Of a stretch of DNA of 50,293 nucleotides, positions 19,324 to 27,454 are shown piece by piece. The translations under genes were made by a program, and so were the position numbers. Source of the stretch: Saprospiraceae bacterium. GTDB taxonomy: Bacteria; Bacteroidota; Bacteroidia; Chitinophagales; Saprospiraceae. Position 1 is the first letter of the stretch, and each line of letters begins with the position of its first letter. The stretch is taken from assembly GCA_024103005.1 (NCBI GenBank), contig JAGFJA010000015.1, forward strand, positions 1 through 50,293, in the 5' to 3' direction. The notes under the pieces were generated by a model. That model ran no database searches. It was not told the DNA's origin and was given only the letters and a program-made list of their open reading frames with translations.

Positions 19324-20079
19324 TTAAGGCCATTCTCCTATTATTCTTCTGATACTGTGCAATTTATGTGTCAGCTTATTTAAGGTCTTATGGATAATGC
19401 CTGCCTGTGTAAAGTTGTCGAGACGAACCATACCGCTTGCGTGCCAGATAATGTCGGAATCTGCTAACAGCCCCACATGTATAACTCTGTTTGCGTCATT
19501 TGAAAAAAATGCCAGATCCCCCTTCCTATGATCACCATAATGGATCTCCCTTCCTTCAGTTGCCTGCTGAGAAGCGTTTCTGGGCAGTTGTATATCAAAA
19601 AATGAAAAGATTAGCTGCACAAAGGCACTGCAATCAACACCGAGAATTGACTTGCCACCCCACAAATATGGCGCATTTTCCCATCCGGAAGCACATAGAA
19701 TGATATTTTCCGCGGAAGGATTTGAATTTGGACCTTTGACCTGGACTTGCCGAGCCTCTTCCTCAGTAAGCACAGAGCCGAAAGGAACCAACTGATCACC
19801 CCATTTGGTAGAAATCCGACTGATCAAATCACCGGATATCACACCACCCGACTCAGAATCGTCAAAAAAGTGCTTTATATCTGACCACCCCGAATATTGA
19901 TCGGCCAAAATTTTAATTCGAATCCAATCCTTTTCTCCTATTTCAATTAATTCACATGCCTGGCCATATAAAACCTGAGTTTCAAGTTCAGAACCCTCAC
20001 CAGGTTCCTTACGCAGGGGGGCAAGCGGAGTTCTGCATTTAAGGAGCCTCCCGGAAGGCCATAATGAGTTTGTCGCCAT
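19324..20079 (-). CDS. NlpC/P60 (C40) cell-wall hydrolase with N-terminal SH3-like domain
   Basis: 251 aa when started at the ATG at 20079; the reading frame extends 4 codons further to a TTG, which is less likely. Residues ~10-70 form a bacterial SH3-like domain (TPLAPLRKEPGEGSELETQVLYG, DWIRIKILADQYSGW in parts). The C-terminal half is NlpC/P60: catalytic Cys150 in LGVDCSAFVQ, His201 in RVIHVGLL and a third polar residue His213 in IWHASG. Such enzymes cut gamma-D-glutamyl-diamino acid bonds in murein peptides. No signal peptide is visible, so like DppVI-type enzymes it may act on recycled peptides in the cytoplasm. It converges with ileS and is divergent from the TlpA-like gene. Confidence 0.88.
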   Translation of the reverse strand: MATNSLWPSGRLLKCRTPLAPLRKEPGEGSELETQVLYGQACELIEIGEKDWIRIKILADQYSGWSDIKHFFDDSESGGVISGDLISRISTKWGDQLVPFGSVLTEEEARQVQVKGPNSNPSAENIILCASGWENAPYLWGGKSILGVDCSAFVQLIFSFFDIQLPRNASQQATEGREIHYGDHRKGDLAFFSNDANRVIHVGLLADSDIIWHASGMVRLDNFTQAGIIHKTLNKLTHKLHSIRRIIGEWP

Positions 20080-20615
20080 AAGGTAATTCAATAATTATGC
20101 AATTTATGACAAAAAATACAGTTACAATTAAAATAAGGGAAACAAATAAAGAAGCATAAACCGGAATCATTTATCGACAGGTCCGACATATTAAAATCAA
20201 AATTGCAAATTCAAAGTATCTTTTTGTTATTTGTTTATAAAAATTTCATGAAGGCCGGCTATTTCTTCATAGGGACGGCCGGGAAAAAAGCTTATTAAAT
20301 TAATATTTTGATTAACTCTATTGCCCTGTATTTCTGATATTTGGAATAAATAATTCAAAAATTATATAATAAACAAATACATTTGCATCAAATAAGGATT
20401 TTACCCCCGGAAAAATTGTCAAAAATGAAAGTGGTGAAATTAGTAATTAATTTATAAAAATAATTAACAAAAATTTTAATAACTGTATTCATGATAAATT
20501 ACGGAATTTAAAACAAATGATTAAAAGTTTCGTTTTCCACAAGATGAATGATTCAGTTTCATCCATTATATTAAAACTGATAAGACCATAACAATTAATC
20601 AAAAAACAATTAACA
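20080..20615 (+). other. Divergent intergenic region, 536 bases
   Basis: Very AT-rich region between the NlpC/P60 gene (minus) and the TlpA-like gene (plus). It contains one GC-rich island (20253-20283) in which GGCCG at 20253-20257 can pair with CGGCC at 20276-20280, a weak 5-bp stem followed by GGGAAAAAAG. A -7 box for the plus strand lies at 20378. No coding sequence was seen. Confidence 0.55.
20378..20385 (+). promoter_or_regulatory. -7 element upstream of the TlpA-like gene
   Basis: TACATTTG fits TAnnTTTG. It lies 230 bases before the ATG at 20616, implying a long, AT-rich leader if it is used. No -33 box was found at the usual distance. Confidence 0.35.
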
Positions 20616-21719
20616 ATGCGTAAAAACGTATTTTTTTATTCTCTGGCATTTGCCATTGCCCTGATTGTAGGTTGTGCTGCAGTCGGAAAGTCAGGCTTTG
20701 TTCTAACCGGTGACATCACTGATGCTGCCAACATGGAAGCATCTCTTGATCGTCTTGGCGGAAACAATCAATCTATACCTGTCGGCAAAACGACTTTGGA
20801 CAACAAAGGGCACTTTAAAATAAAAGCTGAGGAAGTTTTAAAGGCAGGAGTCTATAAGCTTACTATCGGAAGTAAAATAGCTCCAATCATAGTAGATGGG
20901 AAAGAAAATGACATAAATATTAAAGGAACACTGCAATCTTTCGACGATCTGAGTTTTGAAATCACAGGCGCAAAAGGCACTTCAGAGTTTCAGGATGCTG
21001 TAAAAAAAGCTCTTGCTAAATCATTGGATGAAGAAAGTGCAAAAAAATTAGTTGAAAGTGCAACGAACCCTTATGCTGCCATGCAAATAGCTATGCTGGC
21101 ACTGAGAAATCCAAAAGACATAGAAGTACACAAATCTATTCTTGAAAGGCTTAAAAAATTAGATCCTCAATCAGATTATATCAGTGGGTATCAGTCTATG
21201 ATCAATCAAATGGCAAATCCCACTTCACAGCAAACAGGCCCGATAGCTCTGGGCCAGCAGGCTCCCGAAATAAAATTACCTAATCCTGAAGGTAAGGAGA
21301 TCGCATTGTCATCCTTAAAAGGTAAGGTCGTACTGCTTGACTTCTGGGCAAGCTGGTGTGGACCATGCCGACGCGAGAATCCGCATGTTGTGGAAATATA
21401 TAACAAATACAAGGACAAGGGCTTTACGGTATATAGCGTCTCTTTAGATGGTGTTGATGACAGATTTAGAGCCAATATGAGTCCCGAGCAACTAAGTGCA
21501 CAAATAGAAGCTTCCAAGACTAAGTGGACACAAGCAATTCAACAAGATAAGCTCAGCTGGCCTAATCATGTAAGCGATCTTAAAAAATGGAGTAGTTCGG
21601 CTGCTCAGCTATACGGCGTTAATTCTATACCCCGGACTTTTCTGATAGGCAGAGACGGGAAAATTATTGCTGTTAATCCAAGGACAACACTTGAAGAAGA
21701 GTTAAAGAAAGTGTTATAA
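20616..21719 (+). CDS. TlpA/ResA-like lipoprotein thiol-disulfide protein
   Basis: 367 aa. Lipoprotein signal with lipobox LIVGC, lipid Cys20. Residues ~25-120 look like the DUF4369 beta domain common in this group (GFVLTGDITDA, GVYKLTIGSKIAPIIVDG). The thioredoxin-fold domain begins near residue 215 (LGQQAPEIKLPNPEGKE) with the redox motif Trp-Cys248-Gly-Pro-Cys251 (DFWASWCGPC) and the cis-Pro loop NSIPRTFLIG. It probably reduces or exchanges disulfides in the periplasm while anchored in a membrane; the partner is not known. A terminator hairpin follows the stop. The family is clear, the specific role is not. Confidence 0.9.
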   Translation: MRKNVFFYSLAFAIALIVGCAAVGKSGFVLTGDITDAANMEASLDRLGGNNQSIPVGKTTLDNKGHFKIKAEEVLKAGVYKLTIGSKIAPIIVDGKENDINIKGTLQSFDDLSFEITGAKGTSEFQDAVKKALAKSLDEESAKKLVESATNPYAAMQIAMLALRNPKDIEVHKSILERLKKLDPQSDYISGYQSMINQMANPTSQQTGPIALGQQAPEIKLPNPEGKEIALSSLKGKVVLLDFWASWCGPCRRENPHVVEIYNKYKDKGFTVYSVSLDGVDDRFRANMSPEQLSAQIEASKTKWTQAIQQDKLSWPNHVSDLKKWSSSAAQLYGVNSIPRTFLIGRDGKIIAVNPRTTLEEELKKVL

Positions 21720-21744
21720 TAAAACTTGTAATTTATTATGGAAT

Positions 21745-21777
21745 AAAAAAGGGCAGCTAATCAGGCAGCCCTTTTTT
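21745..21777. terminator. Bidirectional intrinsic terminator shared by the TlpA-like and Crp-like genes
   Basis: AAAAAAGGGC (21745-21754) pairs with GCCCTTTTTT (21768-21777) around a 13-base loop, a 10-bp stem with an A/T tract on each side, so it works in both directions. The last codons and the TAG stop (21759-21757) of the minus-strand Crp-like gene lie inside the hairpin. Confidence 0.8.
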
Positions 21778-22362
21778 ATTAAGCTTATCAGACTGAATAC
21801 GCTTTCTGATTTTACTTAAAAATTCAGCAGACATCCCCAGATAGGAAGCTATAATATATTGAGGTATCCGGTTAATCAGATTACCTTCATTCTTCATAAA
21901 ATTGAGGTACTTTTCTTTGGCATTGGTGACCATCATTGAATACAGCCTATTTTGCAAGTAAATTATCTGCCTGGTTAAAATCATCCTGAAAAACATCTTA
22001 AACTTCGGATTGGAATCGCATAAAATTGACTTACGTTCTCTGTTTAATATATAATAATCACAATGCTCCATCGTTTCAATGAAATATTTTGACGGAGTAA
22101 GATTCTCATAGGAATCATATTCCGAAATCCATGTATTCTCCGCAAAAATAGCCATGGTCAGATCGTCTCCGGACTCAGTCGTACTGTACATCCTTACACA
22201 ACCCTTCTGAAGAAAAATCTCAAAATCACAGACATTACCCGCTTCCAATATATTGACTCGCCTGGGAGAATGTCTAAGTTGTATCTGTTCGTTAAAAAAC
22301 TTTATTTCGGTTTCTTTGAAATCAATAATTTGTAAAAGGCTTTTATCAATAAGCTCAAACAT
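21757..22362 (-). CDS. Crp/Fnr-family transcriptional regulator
   Basis: 201 aa, ATG at 22362. The N-terminal half is a cyclic-nucleotide-binding-like beta roll (ILEAGNVCDFEIFLQKGCVRMY, in parts; then DDLTMAIFAENTW), followed by a long dimer helix (KFKMFFRMILTRQIIYLQNRL). The C-terminal helix-turn-helix is RIPQYIIASYLGMSAEFLSKIRKR. The family regulates transcription in response to small ligands or redox state; this one lacks the Fnr iron-sulfur Cys cluster and the ligand is unknown. The form with ILTRQ/YLGMSAEFLSKIRK is the common small Bacteroidota subgroup. It converges with the TlpA-like gene through a shared terminator and is divergent from the barrel protein gene. Confidence 0.88.
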   Translation of the reverse strand: MFELIDKSLLQIIDFKETEIKFFNEQIQLRHSPRRVNILEAGNVCDFEIFLQKGCVRMYSTTESGDDLTMAIFAENTWISEYDSYENLTPSKYFIETMEHCDYYILNRERKSILCDSNPKFKMFFRMILTRQIIYLQNRLYSMMVTNAKEKYLNFMKNEGNLINRIPQYIIASYLGMSAEFLSKIRKRIQSDKLNKKGLPD

Positions 22363-22666
22363 TTGTAGTTAATTAAATAGTAAAGAGTTAGGTGACAAAT
22401 ATAATCAAAAATATTCAATGCTACCCTTATAAGCTTAAAATAATTTTGGCTATTCACATAATCATTAGATTGAATTCAAGTAATTCGACTTGAAATCTAA
22501 TAATTTACTAAACAGTTTTTTGCCGTAAAACAAAATTCCTAAATAATCCGGCATACAATTTGCCTGTTCTAATATGGAAACTGCGGAACATTTCGTTAAA
22601 AAAGACCATTATTTATAAAGAAAGTATTAACTTCATTGCTGAATAACTCTATACACTTTTGACAAA
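22363..22666 (+). other. Divergent intergenic region, 304 bases
   Basis: AT-rich region between the Crp-like gene (minus) and the 260-aa barrel gene (plus). It holds a minus-strand -7 box for the regulator; no clear promoter box was seen for the plus-strand gene. No ORF or strong hairpin. Confidence 0.5.
22396..22403 (-). promoter_or_regulatory. -7 element upstream of the Crp-like gene
   Basis: Minus strand TATATTTG (22403-22396) fits TAnnTTTG, 33 bases before the ATG at 22362. No clear -33 box. Confidence 0.4.
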
Positions 22667-23449
22667 ATGAAATTATTCTTCAGGATTGGTATGTTTTTTT
22701 GCCTGGCAATGCCCATATTTATTTATGGTCAGAGTTCAGCATTCGTGCTGCCTGTTGAAAAAGGTGTCATTTACAACAAAGAACAAAGTGTGGATCTGAG
22801 AATAAATACCAATGGGTTTTCAATTGGTCTAAATACAGGCAAGATTAAGACTTTTTACAAGACCAATACACTTTACATCGACCTTGCTCTCCACCGGGAT
22901 ATCAAGGAAAGTCGCCAGAATAACAAAGTGATATTCGCGCCTACCAATGAAACATCTACGGCCTTTGTTTATGGCAAGATAAATTCATTTTATTCGTTGA
23001 AATTTGGCAAGGGGATAAAAAAATATTGGTCTGATAAGGCAGCAAAAAAAGGTGTAATGGTAGGCTATCTGCTGGAAGGCGGCTTGACACTCGGCATCTT
23101 ACAACCTTATTACATAAAAGTGGCAACACTCAATGAGGACACCGGATTACCGGAATTAAAAGAAATAAAATACGGCAACGGTGATGACGACCTTTTTCTG
23201 GACAATATCCGGATATTTGGTCGTGCACCTATATTCAAAGGTTTATTTGAATCAACTTTTGTTCCCGGGCTGCACTTTCAGGGAGCTTTACATTTTGATT
23301 ACGGCAAGTATGATGAATTTATTAAAGCCCTTGAAGTAGGTCTGATGGCAAATGTCTTTACCCAACCCATACAATTAATGATCAATCAGCCCAAACGCCC
23401 TTACTCTCTTAATTTCTTTCTCTCACTGCAATTCGGCAAGAGATATTGA
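22667..23449 (+). CDS. Predicted outer membrane beta-barrel protein of unknown function
   Basis: 260 aa. Signal peptide MKLFFRIGMFFCLAMPIFIYG, cut near Gln22. The mature chain alternates polar and hydrophobic residues in strand-length runs (NGFSIGLNTG, TLYIDLALHRD, GYLLEGGLTLGIL, ALEVGLMANVF) and ends NFFLSLQFGKRY with an aromatic last residue, as in outer-membrane barrels. No domain was recognised by name. It stands alone on the plus strand between the divergent Crp-like gene and the M3 peptidase, so context gives no function; control by the neighbouring regulator is possible but only a guess. Confidence 0.78.
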   Translation: MKLFFRIGMFFCLAMPIFIYGQSSAFVLPVEKGVIYNKEQSVDLRINTNGFSIGLNTGKIKTFYKTNTLYIDLALHRDIKESRQNNKVIFAPTNETSTAFVYGKINSFYSLKFGKGIKKYWSDKAAKKGVMVGYLLEGGLTLGILQPYYIKVATLNEDTGLPELKEIKYGNGDDDLFLDNIRIFGRAPIFKGLFESTFVPGLHFQGALHFDYGKYDEFIKALEVGLMANVFTQPIQLMINQPKRPYSLNFFLSLQFGKRY

Positions 23450-23653
23450 TTTTACTTTTTGATCCGGACCCTCTGATTTTCTATATTGTCGGGTAAATTT
23501 AAATGCAATTGATGAGCTGATTTCATTATATTTTCACTTACTTTGTTCGTACTTTAGCATTAATACTCTTCTTAATTTTAAATCGAGATAAAAAATACCT
23601 TTTGTGTTATTATCTTAATATTTGTTTCAAGTATTTTTATAAATTATAATGTT

Positions 23654-25753
23654 ATGTCACAAGTAAAAGAAGGGGAAGTCGTCCACCAAACAACAACTAA
23701 AAACGAAGTAAACACTTTACTCCTTCCATGGACAGGTAATTATGGCGGTTATCCTGCCTTAGACAAAGTTGAATTAGCTGAATTCATACCTGCCGTAGAA
23801 ATAGCTATCCGGGATGCTAAGAAAGAAATTACAGAAATTGTGAATAATCCCGAAAAACCGAACTTTAACAATACACTAATTCCACTGGAACTCAGTGGGC
23901 AACTATTAAGCAGGGTCGGAGCAGTGTATGGTATATGGTCATCAACCATGAGTACCCCTGAATTTCAAAAATCAGAAGAAATCATTGACCAGATGTTTAC
24001 TGAATATTATAACTGGGTCGATCAGAATACCGAGTTATTTAACCGCATTGAAAAAATTTACAAATCAGAGGAATATTCCGGATTATCCAAGGAGGATCAA
24101 AGACTTGTAAAAGAAAAATACGAAAATTTTGTCCGTAACGGAGCTCGTTTAAATGGTGAACAGAAAGCTCTGTTATCCCAATACAACCGAGAGCTTTCAT
24201 CCTTGTTTACCAAATTCAGCCAGAACCTCTTAGCCGACGAATCAGAAAAAATGGTCATCCTACAGAGCAAATCTGACCTCGAAGGCCTGCCTGATGACTT
24301 GATAGATGCAGCAGCCAGAGCGGCCAATGAGGTAGGATTGAATGGCAAATATGTCATCAATAACACAAGGTCATCCGTCGATCCCTTCCTGACATTTGCC
24401 GATAACAGACAACTAAGGGAAAAAGTATGGCGAATGTTTGTCAGCAGAGGCGATAACAATGATAAAAATGACAATAATAACATTATAGCGGAAATACTTG
24501 AACTCCGCAGAAAACGAGCTGAATTATTAGGCTACCCCACCCATGCTCATTGGCGACTGAGCAACTCTATGGCCAAAACACCTGAAAATGCTATGGAACT
24601 AATGATGAATGTCTGGGCTCCGGCTATTCAGAAGGTAGCAAAAGAAGTAGCTGATATGCAGATAGTGGCTGATAAATCAGGTGAAAAAATTAAAATAGAG
24701 CCCTGGGATTATAAATATTATGCAGAGAAGGTCCGGAAAGCAAAGTATGACCTCGATCAAAACGAAATAAAAGACTATCTGCAACTGGACTTGTTGAAAG
24801 AAGGAATGTTTTGGGTTGCCGGCGAAATCTTCAATCTGTCATTTACCCGCCTGAAAGGCATTCCAGTCAACCATCCGGATGTGGAAGTATGGGAAGTAAA
24901 AAATAAAACAACGGGACAACATACCGGACTCTGGTATTTTGATCCTTATGCACGTAATGGTAAGAGAAGTGGTGCCTGGATGAATGCATATCGCGATCAG
25001 TCCAATATCTTAAAACTTATTCCGACAATAGTTTCAAATAATTCAAATTTTGTAAAAGGTAAGGCAGGAGAACCGGTACTCATTTCCTGGGACGATGCTA
25101 CTACCCTGTTTCACGAATTCGGCCATGCCTTACACGGGCTTTCCTCACATGTTACTTATCCGACGCTTTCAGGGACAAATGTATATACTGATTATGTAGA
25201 GTTTCCATCCCAATTACTTGAATATTGGCTTTCAACTCCTGAAGTTCTGCAACGATTTGCCCTGCATTATAAGACAGGAAAACCGATACCGGGCGAACTT
25301 GTCGAAAAAATCAGAAGGTCTTCGACTTTTAATGAAGGATTTGCAACCACTGAATACCTTTCGTCAGCTATCATCGACATGAAGCTTCACTTAAGTCAGG
25401 AGGCTGTGAAAGATGTCAATAAGTTTGAAAAAGAAGAACTTGCAAAACTAAAAATGCCATCCCAGATAGTGATGCGACATAGGATACCTCAATTCGGGCA
25501 TCTTTTCAGTAGTGACCAATACTCAGCCGGTTATTACAGTTATCTGTGGGCAGATGTTTTGACTGCCGATGCTTATCAGGCTTTTTTAGTTGGTACGGGA
25601 CCTTATGATAGGGAAGTTGCGCAGAGACTTATAGATCATGTTTTTTCAGTGGGCAATACAGTTGATCCTGCTGAGGGTTATCGTGCTTTCAGAGGTCGTG
25701 ATCCACAGGTAGATGCTCTTATGAAAAAAAGAGGCTTGGTCAGCGAAAATTAA
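23654..25753 (+). CDS. M3-family zinc metallopeptidase (oligopeptidase / peptidyl-dipeptidase type)
   Basis: 699 aa. The thimet-oligopeptidase domain carries the zinc site HEFGH at 487-491 (TLFHEFGHALHG) and the third ligand Glu516 in DYVEFPSQLLEYW. Other family marks are the N-terminal helical part (LSKEDQRLVKEKYENF) and the C-terminal substrate region RHRIPQFGHLFSSDQYSAGYYSYLW, which has the Tyr/Gly loop. The layout and length fit the Dcp/OpdA branch; which specificity (dipeptide release or internal cuts of short peptides) cannot be told. The first residues MSQVKEGEVV show no signal peptide, so it is probably cytoplasmic and degrades peptides. It is a single gene with 200 bases upstream and no clear promoter box. 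Confidence 0.93.
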   Translation: MSQVKEGEVVHQTTTKNEVNTLLLPWTGNYGGYPALDKVELAEFIPAVEIAIRDAKKEITEIVNNPEKPNFNNTLIPLELSGQLLSRVGAVYGIWSSTMSTPEFQKSEEIIDQMFTEYYNWVDQNTELFNRIEKIYKSEEYSGLSKEDQRLVKEKYENFVRNGARLNGEQKALLSQYNRELSSLFTKFSQNLLADESEKMVILQSKSDLEGLPDDLIDAAARAANEVGLNGKYVINNTRSSVDPFLTFADNRQLREKVWRMFVSRGDNNDKNDNNNIIAEILELRRKRAELLGYPTHAHWRLSNSMAKTPENAMELMMNVWAPAIQKVAKEVADMQIVADKSGEKIKIEPWDYKYYAEKVRKAKYDLDQNEIKDYLQLDLLKEGMFWVAGEIFNLSFTRLKGIPVNHPDVEVWEVKNKTTGQHTGLWYFDPYARNGKRSGAWMNAYRDQSNILKLIPTIVSNNSNFVKGKAGEPVLISWDDATTLFHEFGHALHGLSSHVTYPTLSGTNVYTDYVEFPSQLLEYWLSTPEVLQRFALHYKTGKPIPGELVEKIRRSSTFNEGFATTEYLSSAIIDMKLHLSQEAVKDVNKFEKEELAKLKMPSQIVMRHRIPQFGHLFSSDQYSAGYYSYLWADVLTADAYQAFLVGTGPYDREVAQRLIDHVFSVGNTVDPAEGYRAFRGRDPQVDALMKKRGLVSEN

Positions 25754-25849
25754 AAGTGCCATTCAATCCTTGATTTTTTCCATGCTGCAAGCCGCATAAC
25801 TTAATAGATAATATTTCAGACTAATCGGATAAAAATGTCTTCGCTCAGC

Positions 25850-25879
25850 TTGAAAATTATGGTATTCAGGTTATCTTTG
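25850..25879 (+). promoter_or_regulatory. Promoter of pyrR-pyrB with almost no leader
   Basis: TTG (25850-25852), 19-base spacer, TATCTTTG (25872-25879). The expected start site would lie only a few bases before the pyrR ATG at 25888, so the mRNA would be leaderless or nearly so. Confidence 0.55.
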
Positions 25880-25887
25880 TATCCGAA

Positions 25888-26445
25888 ATGCAGGAAGGAA
25901 GAGAGTTAATTTCGTTTCAAAAATTTGATATTGCTGTCAGACGGCTCTGCCATCAACTTATTGAAAATTTCCAGGAATTCAACAACGCCTGCATCATTGG
26001 TCTCCAGCCGCGAGGAACCATTTTATCTGACCTTATTTATAATATTTTAATCAAAGAATTCGGATTAAATTCCATTGAGTACGGACACCTCGACATTACC
26101 TTTTACAGGGATGACTACCGTGATCGTACCAAGGTGCTTAGGGCCAGTGAAACAAGGATGGACTTCATTGTAGAAAGAAAAAAAGTACTGCTCATCGATG
26201 ATGTACTTTATACCGGCAGGTCAATACATGCAGCTATGTCGGCGTTACAACACTATGGAAGACCATCAAGCATCGAATTACTTTCATTTATCGACCGACG
26301 GTTTAACCGGGATTTTCCGATTCAAGCCAACTATACAGGGCTCATAGTGGACGCTCTGGATGAAGCCTATGTCAAACTCGTGTGGAATGAAGCAAATACC
26401 TCATCATCCGTATTTATTTACCCCTATAAATCTGAAAAAGAATGA
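25888..26445 (+). CDS. pyrR: PyrR, pyrimidine regulator / uracil phosphoribosyltransferase-like protein
   Basis: 185 aa type I phosphoribosyltransferase fold. The PRPP-binding loop is VLLIDDVLYTGRS at 100-112, and GHLDITFYRDDYRDR (66-80) is the PyrR signature. GLQPRGTILSD (38-48) is the hydrophobic/PPi loop. In other bacteria PyrR binds pyr mRNA and controls attenuation in response to UMP, and many members also make UMP from uracil and PRPP. Here the promoter sits right at the start codon, leaving no room for an upstream attenuator, so an enzymatic role or another regulation mode is likely. The stop overlaps the pyrB start by 4 bases (ATGA), so the two are translated together. Confidence 0.93.
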   Translation: MQEGRELISFQKFDIAVRRLCHQLIENFQEFNNACIIGLQPRGTILSDLIYNILIKEFGLNSIEYGHLDITFYRDDYRDRTKVLRASETRMDFIVERKKVLLIDDVLYTGRSIHAAMSALQHYGRPSSIELLSFIDRRFNRDFPIQANYTGLIVDALDEAYVKLVWNEANTSSSVFIYPYKSEKE

Positions 26446-27377
26446 GTGAAAATGTGGGTCAGTTGAGTACAAAACACTTACTGGGCATCAAAGACCTTTT
26501 AGTGGAAGATCTCGAACTCATTTTTTCAACCGCCCGGAATTTCAAAGAAGTTATCAACAGGCCCGTCAAAAAGGTTCCATCTCTGAGAGATGTCACCGTC
26601 GCCAATCTGTTCTTTGAAAACAGTACCCGAACACGTATGTCGTTCGAACTGGCAGAAAAAAGACTATCAGCCGATGTAATCAATTTTTCAGCATCGTCTT
26701 CTTCTGTTTCGAAAGGTGAAACCCTTCTGGATACAGTCAATAATATTCTGTCAATGAAGGTAGATATGATCGTAATGCGCCATCCTGCGCCGGGGGCATG
26801 CGTTTATCTTTCTAAAAAAATAAATGCTTCTATTCTGAATGCGGGAGACGGTGCACATGAACATCCGACGCAGGCCTTATTAGATGCCTTTTCAATAAAA
26901 GAACAAGTAGGCGACATAAAAGGCAGCAGGATAGCCATCATAGGTGATATCATACACAGTCGGGTTGCATTAAGCAATATATTCTGCCTGAAAAAACTGG
27001 GTGCACATGTCAGAGTATGCGGACCACCAACATTAATCCCTCGGTATATCCATGAATTGGGAGTAGAAGTATCGTATGACCTGGAGGATACACTTCGGTG
27101 GTGCGATGTAGCCAATGTGCTACGAATTCAGTTGGAACGACAAAAAATAAAATATTTCCCCTCTATCAGAGAATATTCAAGATACTACGGAATTAATAGG
27201 CAGATTTTAGAAAAAGTAGGAAAAAACATCGTCATCATGCACCCGGGACCCATCAACAGAGGAGTTGAATTAACAAGCGATGTAGCAGATGGGCCGGCAT
27301 CCATCATCCTTCAGCAGGTAGAAAATGGAGTAGCCATCCGGATGGCAGCGATGTTTTTACTGGCTACGAGAGTTTGA
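26442..27377 (+). CDS. pyrB: Aspartate carbamoyltransferase catalytic subunit
   Basis: 311 aa. It makes carbamoyl-aspartate from carbamoyl phosphate and aspartate, the first committed step of pyrimidine synthesis. The carbamoyl-phosphate loop is FENSTRTRMSFE (STRTR at 61-65), followed by the flexible SSSVSKGET loop, HPAPGA, GDGAHEHPTQALLD (HPTQ at 141-144) and the aspartate-domain motif HPGPINRGVE. All are intact. No pyrI regulatory subunit is next to it, consistent with an unregulated trimer or a pyrI elsewhere. It overlaps pyrR by 4 bases. The exported thioredoxin-like gene starts 77 bases after its stop. Confidence 0.97.
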   Translation: MSENVGQLSTKHLLGIKDLLVEDLELIFSTARNFKEVINRPVKKVPSLRDVTVANLFFENSTRTRMSFELAEKRLSADVINFSASSSSVSKGETLLDTVNNILSMKVDMIVMRHPAPGACVYLSKKINASILNAGDGAHEHPTQALLDAFSIKEQVGDIKGSRIAIIGDIIHSRVALSNIFCLKKLGAHVRVCGPPTLIPRYIHELGVEVSYDLEDTLRWCDVANVLRIQLERQKIKYFPSIREYSRYYGINRQILEKVGKNIVIMHPGPINRGVELTSDVADGPASIILQQVENGVAIRMAAMFLLATRV

Positions 27378-27454
27378 ATCTACTTTCACAAAACATTAGG
27401 AAATCATTTCACCTCCTTTGCGTTACTTTACATATCTTTTCAAAAGCAAAGTAT

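Noticed and set aside
20253-20283. GC-rich hairpin as a terminator of the NlpC/P60 or TlpA-like gene
   Set aside because: It lies upstream of both genes in a divergent gap and has only a 5-bp stem; not a terminator.
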